Source of the DNA: Micromonospora endolithica
Lineage (GTDB): Bacteria > Actinomycetota > Actinomycetes > Mycobacteriales > Micromonosporaceae
Length of the DNA: 64,000 bases
Assembly: GCF_003626595.1 (NCBI RefSeq)
Contig: NZ_RBAK01000004.1
Coordinates: 1 to 64,000 of the forward strand
Reading direction: 5' to 3'
The notes beneath the pieces are model-generated. The model was not told the DNA's origin and made no database searches. It was given only the letters and a program-made list of their open reading frames with translations. Within the stretch, counting starts at the first letter, position 1; each line of letters opens with the position of its first letter. This document shows, one piece after another, positions 34,047 to 43,338 of this stretch. A program made the position numbers and the translations under genes.

Positions 34047-34943
34047 GTGAAAGGCATCATCCTGGCGGGCGGCACGGGATCGCGCCTGCACCCGGCGACG
34101 TTCCCAATCTCGAAGCAACTGCTGCCGGTGTACGACAAACCCATGATCTACTACCCGCTGTCCGTGCTGATGCTGGCCGAGGTGCGGGAGATCCTGCTCA
34201 TCTCGACGCCGCGCGACCTGCCGCTGTTCGAGCGCCTGCTGGGCGACGGCTCGAACCTGGGCCTGCGGATCAGCTATGCCCGCCAGGACGGGCCGCACGG
34301 GCTGGCCGAGGCGTTCACCATCGGTGCGGAGCACATCGGCGACGACGACGTGGCGTTGATCCTCGGCGACAACATCTTCCACGGGCACGGCTTCGCGAAC
34401 CTGCTCCAGGAGAACGTGGCCGGCCTGGACGGCTGCGTGCTGTTCGGCTACACCGTGCCGGACCCGGACCGGTACGGCGTCGGCGAGACCGACGAGACCG
34501 GCCGGCTGATCTCGATCGAGGAGAAGCCGGAGAAGCCGCGCTCGAACCGGGCGATCACCGGGCTCTACTTCTACGACCGGGACGTGGTGGAGATTGCCCG
34601 CTCGGTCAAGCCGTCGGCTCGCGGCGAGCTGGAGATCACCGCGGTGAACCAGGTCTATCTGCAGCGCGGCAAGGCCCGGCTGGTCGACCTGGGCCGCGGC
34701 TTCGCCTGGCTGGACACCGGCACCCCGGACTCGCTCCTGCAGGCGTCGCACTACCTGCAGACGATGGAGCAGCGGCAGGGCGTGCGGATCGCCTGCCTCG
34801 AGGAGATTGCGCTGCGGATGGGCTTCATCGACCACGAGAGCTGCTACCGGCTCGGCCTCACGCAGGGTAGTTCCCCGTACGGCCAGTACGTGATGAACGT
34901 CGCCGCCGAGTATCGTGCCGACCTGCTCGCGACGGGAGCCTGA
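34047..34943 (+). CDS. rfbA: Glucose-1-phosphate thymidylyltransferase
   Basis: 298 residues, slightly long (usual ~290). The nucleotide-binding loop GIILAGGTGSRLHPAT, SKQLLPVYDKPM and LGDNIFHG are diagnostic. Makes TDP-glucose, the first step of all deoxysugars here. GTG 34047 with GAGGAG seven bases upstream. Ends one base before the rfbB start region, so translation is coupled. Confidence 0.97.
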   Translation: MKGIILAGGTGSRLHPATFPISKQLLPVYDKPMIYYPLSVLMLAEVREILLISTPRDLPLFERLLGDGSNLGLRISYARQDGPHGLAEAFTIGAEHIGDDDVALILGDNIFHGHGFANLLQENVAGLDGCVLFGYTVPDPDRYGVGETDETGRLISIEEKPEKPRSNRAITGLYFYDRDVVEIARSVKPSARGELEITAVNQVYLQRGKARLVDLGRGFAWLDTGTPDSLLQASHYLQTMEQRQGVRIACLEEIALRMGFIDHESCYRLGLTQGSSPYGQYVMNVAAEYRADLLATGA

Positions 34944-34944
34944 T

Positions 34945-35925
34945 ATGCGAATCCTGGTCACCGGCGGCGCGGGATTCATCGGCAGCCACTTCGTCCGCGA
35001 GCTGATCGCCGGCGCGTACGGGCTCACCGGTTCGGACGTCATCGTGGTCGACAAGCTCACCTACGCCGGCAACCTGGCGAACCTCACGCCAGTGGCCGGC
35101 CATCCCGCGATGCGCTTCGTGCGGGGCGACATCTGCGACGCCGCGCTAATGAACGACGTGATGCGCGGCGTTGACCTGGTCGTGCACTTCGCCGCCGAGT
35201 CGCATGTGGATCGTTCGATCACCGACGCGGACGCCTTCGTCCGCACCAACGTCGCGGGCACCCATACGCTGCTGACCGCCGCGTGCGTCGCGGGCGTCGG
35301 CCGGTTCGTGCACGTCTCGACGGACGAGGTGTACGGGTCGATCGAGACCGGGGCGTGGACCGAGGATTACCCGCTGGAGCCGAACTCGCCGTACTCCGCG
35401 TCGAAGGCCGCGTCCGATCTGATGGTCCGCGCGTTTCACGTGACGCACGGCCTGGACACGTGCATCACCCGGGCCTCGAACAACTACGGCCCCTACCAGT
35501 TTCCGGAGAAGGTCATCCCGCTGTTCGTGACGAACCTGCTGGAGGGCGCGACCGTGCCGCTCTACGGTGACGGCCGCAACGTCCGCGACTGGCTGCACGT
35601 GGCCGACCACTGCCGGGGCGTGGCCCTGGTCGCCGAGCACGGCCGGGCCGGGGAGGTCTACAACATCGGCGGCGGCACCCCGCTGACCAACCGGCAGCTG
35701 ACCGAGACCCTGTTGGAGATCATGGGCAAGGACTGGTCGATGGTGCGGCAGGTGGCCGATCGCAAAGGCCACGACTTCCGGTACGACCTGGACTACGGCA
35801 AGGCCACCGCCGAGGTCGGCTACCGGCCCGCGACGACCCTCAAGTCCGGGCTGGCCGCGACCGTGCAGTGGTACAAGGACAATGCCGCCTGGTGGCAGCC
35901 GCTCAAGCCGGCCCGGGTCGAGTAG
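34945..35925 (+). CDS. rfbB: TDP-glucose 4,6-dehydratase
   Basis: 326 residues, extended SDR. NAD loop TGGAGFIGSHF, HFAAESHVDRSI, STDEVYG and YSASKAASD are intact. Produces TDP-4-keto-6-deoxyglucose, the branch point for both aminotransferases and the 3-dehydratase. Last gene of the ccr operon. Its TAG stop (35923-35925) is directly followed by the left inverted repeat of the IS4-family element; the C-terminus has normal length, so the gene was not cut. Confidence 0.97.
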   Translation: MRILVTGGAGFIGSHFVRELIAGAYGLTGSDVIVVDKLTYAGNLANLTPVAGHPAMRFVRGDICDAALMNDVMRGVDLVVHFAAESHVDRSITDADAFVRTNVAGTHTLLTAACVAGVGRFVHVSTDEVYGSIETGAWTEDYPLEPNSPYSASKAASDLMVRAFHVTHGLDTCITRASNNYGPYQFPEKVIPLFVTNLLEGATVPLYGDGRNVRDWLHVADHCRGVALVAEHGRAGEVYNIGGGTPLTNRQLTETLLEIMGKDWSMVRQVADRKGHDFRYDLDYGKATAEVGYRPATTLKSGLAATVQWYKDNAAWWQPLKPARVE

Positions 35926-37433
35926 CAACGCCGTTCAGTTGGACGTGGCTGGTCAAGGGGTGTGTTGATCGGGTGTGAGAAGCGGGGTTCCGGTATCAAG
36001 GTTTGTCACTCCAAGACAACCCGAACCAGGAACCCCGCTCGGTGGATCAGATTGCCGTAACCCGTACGGTCACGGTAGCCGCCGGGCCTTTCGCGGCCGG
36101 TAACCTCGGTGAATTGACCCGCCTCGTTCCGTTCGAGATGGTCGATGACGTCCTGGCCGCGACCCGGCGTACGCAGCAACGTGTCCGGTTGTTGCCGGCC
36201 CGGGTCGTGGTGTATCTGCTGCTGGCCGGCTGCCTGTTCGCCGATTGCGGCTACCGGCAGATGCGGGCGAAGCTGATCGCCGGCCTACGTGGGCTACCGG
36301 TGCCCGATCCCAGCGGGAGCGCCCTGCGACAGGCCCGGCAACGACTCGGCCCGGCCCCGTTACGGGCCTTGTTCGACCTGCTGCGCGGCCGGGCGGCCAC
36401 CGGCGCTGTCGCCGCGGTGCGGTGGCGTGGTCTGCTGCCGGTCGTCGTCGACGGCACCATGATCGCCGTCGCAGACTCCACGGCCAACCTGCGCCACTAC
36501 GTCAAACAACGATGTGACCACGGCGGTTCCGGCTACCCGACACTGCGGCTGAGTGCGCTGCTGGCCTGCGGCACCCGCTCGGTCATCGACGCGGTGTTCG
36601 ACCCGATCACCACCGGCGAGACCGTCCAAGCACGGCGGCTGGCCCGCAGCCTGCCGGCCGGGATGCTGCTCCTAGCCGACCGCAACTACGCCGCGGCCGA
36701 CCTGATCACCGCGGTCACCGCCACCGGAGCCGACCTGCTGATCCGCTGCAAGACCAGCCGGAAACTCCCGATGATCCGCCGCAACCGCGACGGATCCTGG
36801 CTGTCGGTCATCGGCGGCCAGGCCGTCCACGTCATCGAAGCCAGAATCAGCATCACCACCACGGCCGGCAGCCACACCGGTGACTACCGGCTGATCACCA
36901 CCCTGCTCGACCCGCGTCACTACCCGGCCGCCGACCTCGTCCGGCTCTACCACCAGCGCTGGGAGATCGAGACCGCCTACCTCGAACTCAAGTCCACCAT
37001 CCTCGGCGGCCGGGTCCTACGCGCCCGCACCCCCGACGGTGTCGATCAGGAGATCCACGCTCTGCTGATCGTCTACCAACTGCTCCGCACCGTCATGGTC
37101 GACGCCACCGACAGCCGGCCGGCCTCGACCCGGACCGGGTCAGCTTCACCACCGCCCTCAACACCGCCCGCGACCAGGTCGTGCACGCCGCCGGCGTTTA
37201 TCGCCGACACCGTGATCGACCTGGTCGGCGTCATCGGCCAAGCGGTCCTGACGACCCTGCTGCCCGACCGCCGCGTCCGGACGAAAACCCGCATGATCAA
37301 ACGCTCGAACTCCAAGTACCAGGCCCGCGGACCCCACATCGACCGCCGCACCTACAAGGCCACCACCAGCATCGACGTCATCACCATCGACCCTTGACGA
37401 ACCAGCCACCGCCCTAACTAAACGGCGTTGATA
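35926..37433 (+). mobile_element. IS4-family insertion sequence between two convergent genes
   Basis: Ends share the inverted repeat CAACGCCGTTYAGTT (35926-35940 and 37430-37416 on the other strand), followed inside by GTGGCTGGT and CAAGGG on both sides. The element fills precisely the gap between the rfbB stop (35925) and the stop of the PltF-like gene (37434-37436). TAG lies next to both ends (35923-35925, 37435-37437), but I cannot define the 10-12 bp duplication usual for IS4, so the exact outer ends are uncertain by a few bases. Confidence 0.8.
36042..37397 (+). CDS. IS4-family DDE transposase with a frame-shifted internal segment
   Basis: About 451 residues from GTG 36042 (an in-frame TTG at 36003 is also possible). 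N-terminal IS4 domain, then the DDE core: LPVVVDGTMIAV, MLLLADRNYAA and the LYHQRWEIETAYLELKS helix with the catalytic Glu. The stretch at 37119-37196 reads as Pro/Ser/Thr-rich low complexity in the main frame, whereas the -1 frame gives a family-like LDPDRVSFTTALNTARDQV. Two compensating indels therefore seem to bracket about 26 codons after the catalytic core. Activity is doubtful. Confidence 0.8.
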   Translation: MDQIAVTRTVTVAAGPFAAGNLGELTRLVPFEMVDDVLAATRRTQQRVRLLPARVVVYLLLAGCLFADCGYRQMRAKLIAGLRGLPVPDPSGSALRQARQRLGPAPLRALFDLLRGRAATGAVAAVRWRGLLPVVVDGTMIAVADSTANLRHYVKQRCDHGGSGYPTLRLSALLACGTRSVIDAVFDPITTGETVQARRLARSLPAGMLLLADRNYAAADLITAVTATGADLLIRCKTSRKLPMIRRNRDGSWLSVIGGQAVHVIEARISITTTAGSHTGDYRLITTLLDPRHYPAADLVRLYHQRWEIETAYLELKSTILGGRVLRARTPDGVDQEIHALLIVYQLLRTVMVDATDSRPASTRTGSASPPPSTPPATRSCTPPAFIADTVIDLVGVIGQAVLTTLLPDRRVRTKTRMIKRSNSKYQARGPHIDRRTYKATTSIDVITIDP

Positions 37434-38915
37434 CTAGCCGGGTTCGCGGCGGTCGTCCCTGTCGTTGATGCGGGTGGCGAGGACTCTGCGATCGACCTTG
37501 CCGTTGGGCGTGCGGGGCAGCTCAGCGACGCTGATGAACTCGTCGGCGAGCATGTACCGCGCGAGCCGCTCGGCACAGTGGCGGCGTAGCTGCAGCGGGC
37601 CCGGTTCGCGCCCGTCCCGGCCCACCACACAGGCCACCAGCCGGGAGTCCGCGCCATGGCCGGTGACCAGCGCCGCCGCCTCGGCGACATCCGGGTGGGC
37701 GGTCAGCGCGGCCTCCACCTCGCCCAGCTCGATGCGATGCCCACGGACCTTCACCATGTGGTCGCGCCGGCCGATGTAGTCGAAGGCGCCGCCGGGCAGC
37801 ACCCGGACCACGTCGCCGGTCCGGTACGGGCCCGCCTGCGCCGGGCGGCCCCAGTAGCCGAGCATCACGGTGGGCCCCTCGACCAGAAGCTCCCCCTCAT
37901 CGCCGGGGACGCCGGGCGCTCCGTCGGCGCGTTGCGCCCAGACCCGGTCGCCGCAGCTGGCCGTCCCGATCGGCACCGGCCGGTCGCGTTCCAGGTCTGC
38001 GGCGACCACCTCGTGCCACGTGCAGACGTTCGTCTCGGTCGGCCCGTAAAGGTTGAGCAGCCGCGCGTCGGTCCACCCGGCCAGGGCGCGCACCTGGCCG
38101 ATGGGGAACGGTTCGCCGGCGAACAGGATCGCGCGCAGATGGGAGGGCGCCGGCCGGTCGAGCAGTCCGCCCAGACGGATCATCATCGTCAGCGCCGACG
38201 GCACCGAGTACCAGACGGTGATCTGGTGGTCGTACAGGAACTCGACGAGCTGGGTGGGGACGTACGCGAGCTCGACGGGCGCCAGGTGCACCGAGGCTCC
38301 GACCGCGAACGCGGCGTAGAGGTCGAGTACCGACAGGTCGAACGTCAGTGGGGCCTGATTGGAGAACCGGTCCTGCGGCGACGCGCCGAGCACGTCGACC
38401 GCCCAGTCCACGAAGGCCGTCGCGTTGCGGTGGCTGATGCACACGCCTTTCGGGACGCCGGTGGACCCCGAGGTGTAGAGGATGTAGGCGAGGTCGTCCG
38501 CCTCCATCGCCACGTTGACCGGTTCCGCCGGTCCATCGTCGCCGATGAGGAGGTCATGGCAGGCCACGCCCGCCGCAGTGAGCGCGGCCAGCCGGTCGCC
38601 GGTGCTCAGCACCAGCCGGGCCGAGCAGTCCCGGGCCAGGCCGGTGACGCGGGCCACCGGAGAGTTGCCGTCGGCGGGGACGTACGCAGCTCCCAGCCGC
38701 AGCACGGCCTGCATCGCGATGATGACGGCGGTGCTCTTCCCGCTCCACACCACGACCCGGTCGCCGCGGCCGACCCCGGCGGCACGCAACGTATGCGCCA
38801 TGCTGTCGGCCCGCCGGTCCAGGTCGGCATACCTGAGCTCGCCGTCGGCCGCCACCACGGCGATCTTGTCGGGGAACTTGGCGGCCGAGTCGATCACCAG
38901 GTGATGGAGATTCAC
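37434..38915 (-). CDS. L-prolyl-AMP ligase, PltF/RedM-type stand-alone adenylation enzyme
   Basis: 493 residues, acyl/aminoacyl-adenylate-forming family without C or PCP domain. The core LAYILYTSGSTGVPKGVCIS, the block NATAFVDWAVD, LLNLYGPTETNVCTW and the C-terminal TPNGKVDRR follow PltF closely. It activates L-proline and loads it on a discrete PCP, probably the 8536-8826 protein. GTG 38915 overlaps the stop of the PltE-like dehydrogenase as GTGA, the same pairing as in other pyrrole-2-carboxylate pathways. The TAG stop touches the right end of the IS4 element. Confidence 0.9.
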   Translation of the reverse strand: MNLHHLVIDSAAKFPDKIAVVAADGELRYADLDRRADSMAHTLRAAGVGRGDRVVVWSGKSTAVIIAMQAVLRLGAAYVPADGNSPVARVTGLARDCSARLVLSTGDRLAALTAAGVACHDLLIGDDGPAEPVNVAMEADDLAYILYTSGSTGVPKGVCISHRNATAFVDWAVDVLGASPQDRFSNQAPLTFDLSVLDLYAAFAVGASVHLAPVELAYVPTQLVEFLYDHQITVWYSVPSALTMMIRLGGLLDRPAPSHLRAILFAGEPFPIGQVRALAGWTDARLLNLYGPTETNVCTWHEVVAADLERDRPVPIGTASCGDRVWAQRADGAPGVPGDEGELLVEGPTVMLGYWGRPAQAGPYRTGDVVRVLPGGAFDYIGRRDHMVKVRGHRIELGEVEAALTAHPDVAEAAALVTGHGADSRLVACVVGRDGREPGPLQLRRHCAERLARYMLADEFISVAELPRTPNGKVDRRVLATRINDRDDRREPG

Positions 38916-40051
38916 AGTCCCAGACCTTTCGCGATCAGTTCCCGCTGAATTTCGTTCGTGCCCGAGAACAACGAGCTCGGTAGGCTGTCGCGCACCTGTT
39001 CGGCGACGCCGCTGCCGGTGAGGTAACCGGCACTGCCGAAGATCTGGAACGCATCTAGGCTGTTCGCCACCACGGCCTCGCTGACCGCAACCTTCGACAG
39101 GGCCGCGGCCTCCACGTGGTCGCGGCCGCGATCGAGCAGCCAGCAAGCCCGGTACAGCAGCAGGCGGGCGCCCTCCAGCCGCTGCTTCATCGTGGCGATC
39201 CGGTGCGAGACGGCCTGGAACTCGCCGATGCGCCGCCCGAACTGGCGGCGCCGCCCGGCGTGGCGCACGCACATCGCCAGCTGACGATCCATCAGCCCGA
39301 CGTAGATGGCGAACAGGCACGCCCGTTCCCAGGCCATGGAGTGCTGGAAGAGGGCGGAGCCCTGACCCTCGGCGCCGAGAAGGTACTCGCGGGGGACGCG
39401 GCATCCGTCAAACCGCACCCGGCCGGCCAGGCAACCGGCCAGGCCCAGCTTGTCCAACGGCTCGCCGACGGCGACGCCCGGCAAGTCTCGGGGAACCGCG
39501 AAGGCCGACACGCCGAGGAAACCGGCCCGCGGATCGGTCACCGCGTAGGTGACGATCAAGTCAGCGATCGGGGCGTTGCTGGCCCAGGACTTCTCACCGT
39601 CGATGACGTAGGCGCCGCCGTCCGCGCGGGCGGTCACGGTGAGTGCGCCGACGTCCGAGCCGGCCTCGTCCTCGGACATCGCGTTGGCAGCGATGATCTT
39701 CCCGGCGGCCAGGCCGCTCAGCAGGCGTTCACGCACAGTGTCGGTGGCGTGGTCCCGGATCGGCACCGCGCATGCCAGCAGGTGCGCCGCGACGGCGAAG
39801 GTGAGCCCGGTCTCCGGGCACGCCCGGCCGAACGCCTCCAGGCCGAGAGCGGTGTCCAACGCGCCCAGGCCGGCCCCGCCGGATCCGGTCGGCAGGCAGA
39901 GCCCGGTCACCCCGGTGGCCGCGGCGGCAGCGAAGGCGGCCCGGGCCTGCTTCACCCCGGTTGCCGCCGCCGTGTTCCCCAGCCGTTCGGCAACCTGGTC
40001 GTGGATTTCGTCGTACAGTTTGCGTTGTCCGGCTGACAGCTCGAATTCCAT
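38912..40051 (-). CDS. Prolyl-S-PCP dehydrogenase, PltE/RedW-type acyl-CoA dehydrogenase
   Basis: 379 residues, FAD acyl-CoA dehydrogenase fold. NAMSEDEAGSDVGALT, the WERACLFAIYVGLMDRQL helix and the C-terminal SGTNEIQRELIAKGLGL are intact. In the pyrrole pathway it oxidises L-prolyl-S-PCP by four electrons to pyrrolyl-2-carboxyl-S-PCP. Assignment rests on family resemblance and on translational coupling to the PltF-like gene; taken alone it could be an ordinary acyl-CoA dehydrogenase. Confidence 0.88.
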   Translation of the reverse strand: MEFELSAGQRKLYDEIHDQVAERLGNTAAATGVKQARAAFAAAAATGVTGLCLPTGSGGAGLGALDTALGLEAFGRACPETGLTFAVAAHLLACAVPIRDHATDTVRERLLSGLAAGKIIAANAMSEDEAGSDVGALTVTARADGGAYVIDGEKSWASNAPIADLIVTYAVTDPRAGFLGVSAFAVPRDLPGVAVGEPLDKLGLAGCLAGRVRFDGCRVPREYLLGAEGQGSALFQHSMAWERACLFAIYVGLMDRQLAMCVRHAGRRRQFGRRIGEFQAVSHRIATMKQRLEGARLLLYRACWLLDRGRDHVEAAALSKVAVSEAVVANSLDAFQIFGSAGYLTGSGVAEQVRDSLPSSLFSGTNEIQRELIAKGLGL

Positions 40052-40107
40052 GAATTGTCCCGCCTCCTGCTGGGAATCCCCGCTAACGAGCGGCGTCGTG
40101 GCAACGA

Positions 40108-40153
40108 ACGATAGCCACGGCCCGGAACCGCAGTTAGCCCCTAGACTCCCCTA
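40108..40153 (-). promoter_or_regulatory. Regulon-type promoter of the pyrrole genes (paired TAGGGG, 30 bp, TATCGT)
   Basis: Minus strand: TAGGGG at 40153-40148 and again at 40143-40138 (10-bp period), then TATCGT at 40113-40108, 30 bp from the second box. The dehydrogenase ATG (40051) is 57 bp downstream. The best-formed member of the set. Confidence 0.75.
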
Positions 40154-40181
40154 ACCACCACCCCGCGATGTGGACATCGCA

Positions 40182-41603
40182 CTAGAGCGGGATGTTCCCG
40201 TGCCGCCCGCGCCCGGCGGGGGCTACCGCGAAGGCTCGGGCGAGCCGGTCGCGGGTCTCCCCGGGGGCGATCACCGCGTCCACCACACCGAGCCCCAGCG
40301 CCCGGCCGACCCCTCCGGTGGTGCGCTGATGCTCCTCGGTCAGCCGGGCCAGCAGACCGGGCCGCTCATCCTCCCGGGCGGCGGCCAGCGGCCGGCGGTG
40401 CAGGATGCCGACAGCGGCCTCGGCGCCCATGACCGCCACCTCCGCCTGTGGCCAGGCGAACACCGCGGTGGCGCCGAGCGACCGGGAGTTCATCGCGATG
40501 TACGCGCCGCCGTACGACTTCCGGACGATCAGCGTGACCCGCGGCACGGACGCCTCGGCGAAGGCGTGCAGCAGCTTGGCGCCGCGGCGCACCACCCCTT
40601 CCCACTCCTGGTCGACCCCGGGCAGATAGCCGGGAACGTCCACCAGCACCAGTAGCGGTACGCCGAACGAGTCGCACATCCGGACGAACCGCGCCGCCTT
40701 CTCGGCCGAGAGCGAGTCGAGGCAGCCGCCCTTGCGGAGTGGGTTGTTCGCCAGCACTCCGACGGTCCGCCCGGCGAGCCGGCCGAGACCGATCACCATG
40801 TTGGGTGCCCAGCGCGGCTGCAGCTCCTCGAAGCCGGTGCCGTCGTCGAGGATCGCCCGGACCAGCGGGCGTACGTCGTAGGCGCGGCGCGGCGACTCGG
40901 GCAGCAGGTCGCCCAGCGGCGTGCCGACGACGGGGACGGGGCAGTCGGCCAAGGGCCGGCTGAGCAGTGTGGTGAGAGTCCGCGCCCGGGCGCAGGCATC
41001 CACTTCGGTGTCCACGGTTAGGTGCGCGACGCCCGACCGGCGCCCGTGCGCGTCGCTGCCGCCCAGCTCCGCCATGTCGATCTGCTCGCCGGTCACGCTG
41101 CGCACCACCTCCGGGCCGGTGACGAAGACCCGGGCGCCACCGGCCATGATCACGATGTCGGTCAGTGCCGGGCCGTAGGCGGCCGCGCCAGCCGCCGGGC
41201 CGAGCACCACCGAGATCTGCGGAACCCTCCCGGACGCCCGGGTCATGGCGGCGAACATGCGGCCGACGGCGTCCATCGACTCGACGCCGTCGCCGAGTTT
41301 CGCCCCGCCGGAGTGCCAGAGTCCGATCACCGGCGCGTCCCGGCGGACCGCCAGCTCGATCGCATCGATGATCCGGTCGGCCTCCGCCGTGCTGAGCGAG
41401 CCGCCGGCCCGGGTCGCGTCGGTGCAGTAGGCGACGACCGGCGCGCCGCTGATCCGGCCCTGCACCGCCACCACGCCGCACTCGTCGCCGGGCAGCGTGA
41501 CCCAGGGCTCGTGCCCCGGGCCGGAGTCGAGCAGCAGCGAGAGCCGCAGCCGCGGGTCGCGCAGGTCGGTGAGGGCTTGCCCCTCGTGGGCCAGGATGGT
41601 CAT
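40182..41603 (-). CDS. Acyl-CoA carboxylase carboxyltransferase (beta) subunit
   Basis: 473 residues, crotonase-superfamily carboxyltransferase of the PccB/AccD type; somewhat shorter than the usual ~520-530, mainly at the N-terminus. GPAAGAAAYGPALTDI and the closing GRGRHGNIPL block are conserved. Would carboxylate propionyl- or butyryl-CoA with a biotinylated alpha subunit encoded elsewhere, giving methylmalonyl- or ethylmalonyl-CoA. ATG 41603 overlaps the upstream stop as ATGA. Confidence 0.93.
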   Translation of the reverse strand: MTILAHEGQALTDLRDPRLRLSLLLDSGPGHEPWVTLPGDECGVVAVQGRISGAPVVAYCTDATRAGGSLSTAEADRIIDAIELAVRRDAPVIGLWHSGGAKLGDGVESMDAVGRMFAAMTRASGRVPQISVVLGPAAGAAAYGPALTDIVIMAGGARVFVTGPEVVRSVTGEQIDMAELGGSDAHGRRSGVAHLTVDTEVDACARARTLTTLLSRPLADCPVPVVGTPLGDLLPESPRRAYDVRPLVRAILDDGTGFEELQPRWAPNMVIGLGRLAGRTVGVLANNPLRKGGCLDSLSAEKAARFVRMCDSFGVPLLVLVDVPGYLPGVDQEWEGVVRRGAKLLHAFAEASVPRVTLIVRKSYGGAYIAMNSRSLGATAVFAWPQAEVAVMGAEAAVGILHRRPLAAAREDERPGLLARLTEEHQRTTGGVGRALGLGVVDAVIAPGETRDRLARAFAVAPAGRGRHGNIPL

Positions 41604-43294
41604 GACGCCGTCTCCCCGTCGGTGTGTGTGCGGAAGCCGTGCCCGGTCTTGCGGCCGAGATGGCCGGCCGCGACGAGGTCGGTGAGCAGGGTGGCGGGTG
41701 CCAGCCGGGGTTCCGGGGAGGCCGCGTACAGCCGCTGCTGGATGGCCAGCGCGACGTCCAGACCGATCAGGTCGAGCAGGGCCAGCGGGCCGACCGGCAT
41801 GCCGTAGCCCTCGGTCATGATCGCGTCGATGTCGTCAACCCCGGCCCGGCCGTCCTGGTGCAGCCGCACCGCGTGGTTCAGGTACGGGATCAGGAGTGCG
41901 TTGACGATGAACCCCGTCCGGTCGCCGCAGCCGATCGCGTGCTTGCCCAGCGCGGTGGCGAGGGCGTGCGCGGTCGCGGTCACGGCCGGTGCGGTGAGCC
42001 GCGTCGGGGCAACCTCGACCAGCCGCATCACCGGCGCCGGATTGAAGAAGTGCATGCCGACCACGTCTGCCGGGCGGCCGGTGGCGGTCGCGCACGCGAG
42101 TACGGGCAGCGACGACGTGGTGGTGGCGAGCACGGTGCCGGGCGGGGTCGCCCGGTCGAGCCGGCCGAAGACGGCCCGCTTGACCGTCAGGTCCTCGACC
42201 ACCGCCTCGACCACCAGGTCGCAGTCGCCGAGTGCGTCGAGCTCCGTGGCGCCGGTGAGCCGGTCCATGACCGCGGCGAGCTCCCGCGGGGTGACCTTTC
42301 CGCGGCGGACCCGCCGGTCCAGCGAGGCCTCGACCGCGGCGAGCGCCTCTTTGACCCGCGGCTCCGTCCGGCCGACCACGGTGGTGGGCAGGCCCGCCCG
42401 GGCACAGACCTCGGCGATGCCGCTTGCCATCTGCCCGGAGCCGACGATCCCGATCCGCCGCACGGGTCGTCCCGGCGGGACCTCAGCCATGGGCCGCGCC
42501 TCGGCCGCGGGGTAGCTGTGGAAGCCGCGGCCGATCTTGAGGCCGAGCCGGCCCGCGCCGATCAGGCGATCCAGGACGGGGGCGGGGGCGAACGTGTCGT
42601 CGCCGGTCCGGTCGTGCAGGGCACGCAGGCTGTCGCGCGCGGTGTCCAGGCCGATCCGGTCGAGCCGGGCCAGCGGGCCGACCGGCAGCCCGCAGCCGAG
42701 CCTCATCGCGGTGTCGATGTCAGCGCCGCCGGCGTACCCGTCGTCGTACATCCGGGCGGCACCGTTGAGTAGGCCGAGGATGAGCGCGCCGCCCACCCCG
42801 CCGGTCCTGACTGCGGTGCCGCCGAGCAGCCGGATCAGCTCGCCGGCCCGGGCCACGGCGAACTCGCCGGTGCCCGGCGCGCGCACCAGCTCCAGCACAA
42901 GACCGTCCGGCGCCGGGGAGGGCTCGCCCCAGTGCAGGCCGAGCGTGCGGTCCGGGCGGCCGGACCCGGCGGCGATGTCGGCGACCGAGTGCCCGGTCGT
43001 GGTGGTGACGAAGACGGTCTCCGGCGCGCAGCGGGCGTGCACCCGGCGGAGTACCTTGGTCTTCAGCGCCGCCGATTCCGGCAGTGCCTCGATGACAATG
43101 TCCACAGTAGACGGCAGTTCCTCGGCGCAGACGACGTTCTCAATCGGCCCGAGCCGGTCCCGGGCCGCCCGGAGTGCCTGCCGGCCGCCCTCGACGGCCA
43201 CGACCCGCACACCGGCGCGAGACAGCAGCGCGGTGAGAGCCGAGCCGACGGTGCCGAGCCCGATCACACCGACGACGGACAGTGGTCTCCCCAT
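41600..43294 (-). CDS. Two-domain 3-hydroxyacyl-CoA (3-hydroxybutyryl-CoA) dehydrogenase
   Basis: 564 residues in two tandem HCDH units. The N-terminal unit has GVIGLGTVGSA and GLHWGEP, a divergent active-site loop; the C-terminal unit has GIVGSGQMASGIAE and the canonical GMHFFNPAPVMRLVEV. Each is followed by the C-terminal helical domain (GLPVGPL / GMPVGPL, TGHGF). ATG 43294 has GGAGGGA eight bases upstream. Interconverts acetoacetyl- and 3-hydroxybutyryl-CoA on the way to crotonyl-CoA for Ccr. Whether the first unit is active is uncertain. Operon with the carboxyltransferase. Confidence 0.9.
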   Translation of the reverse strand: MGRPLSVVGVIGLGTVGSALTALLSRAGVRVVAVEGGRQALRAARDRLGPIENVVCAEELPSTVDIVIEALPESAALKTKVLRRVHARCAPETVFVTTTTGHSVADIAAGSGRPDRTLGLHWGEPSPAPDGLVLELVRAPGTGEFAVARAGELIRLLGGTAVRTGGVGGALILGLLNGAARMYDDGYAGGADIDTAMRLGCGLPVGPLARLDRIGLDTARDSLRALHDRTGDDTFAPAPVLDRLIGAGRLGLKIGRGFHSYPAAEARPMAEVPPGRPVRRIGIVGSGQMASGIAEVCARAGLPTTVVGRTEPRVKEALAAVEASLDRRVRRGKVTPRELAAVMDRLTGATELDALGDCDLVVEAVVEDLTVKRAVFGRLDRATPPGTVLATTTSSLPVLACATATGRPADVVGMHFFNPAPVMRLVEVAPTRLTAPAVTATAHALATALGKHAIGCGDRTGFIVNALLIPYLNHAVRLHQDGRAGVDDIDAIMTEGYGMPVGPLALLDLIGLDVALAIQQRLYAASPEPRLAPATLLTDLVAAGHLGRKTGHGFRTHTDGETAS

Positions 43295-43338
43295 GTGCAC
43301 GGTCCCTCCGGGTCGTCGGAAGAAAGAACGTGCGGGTG

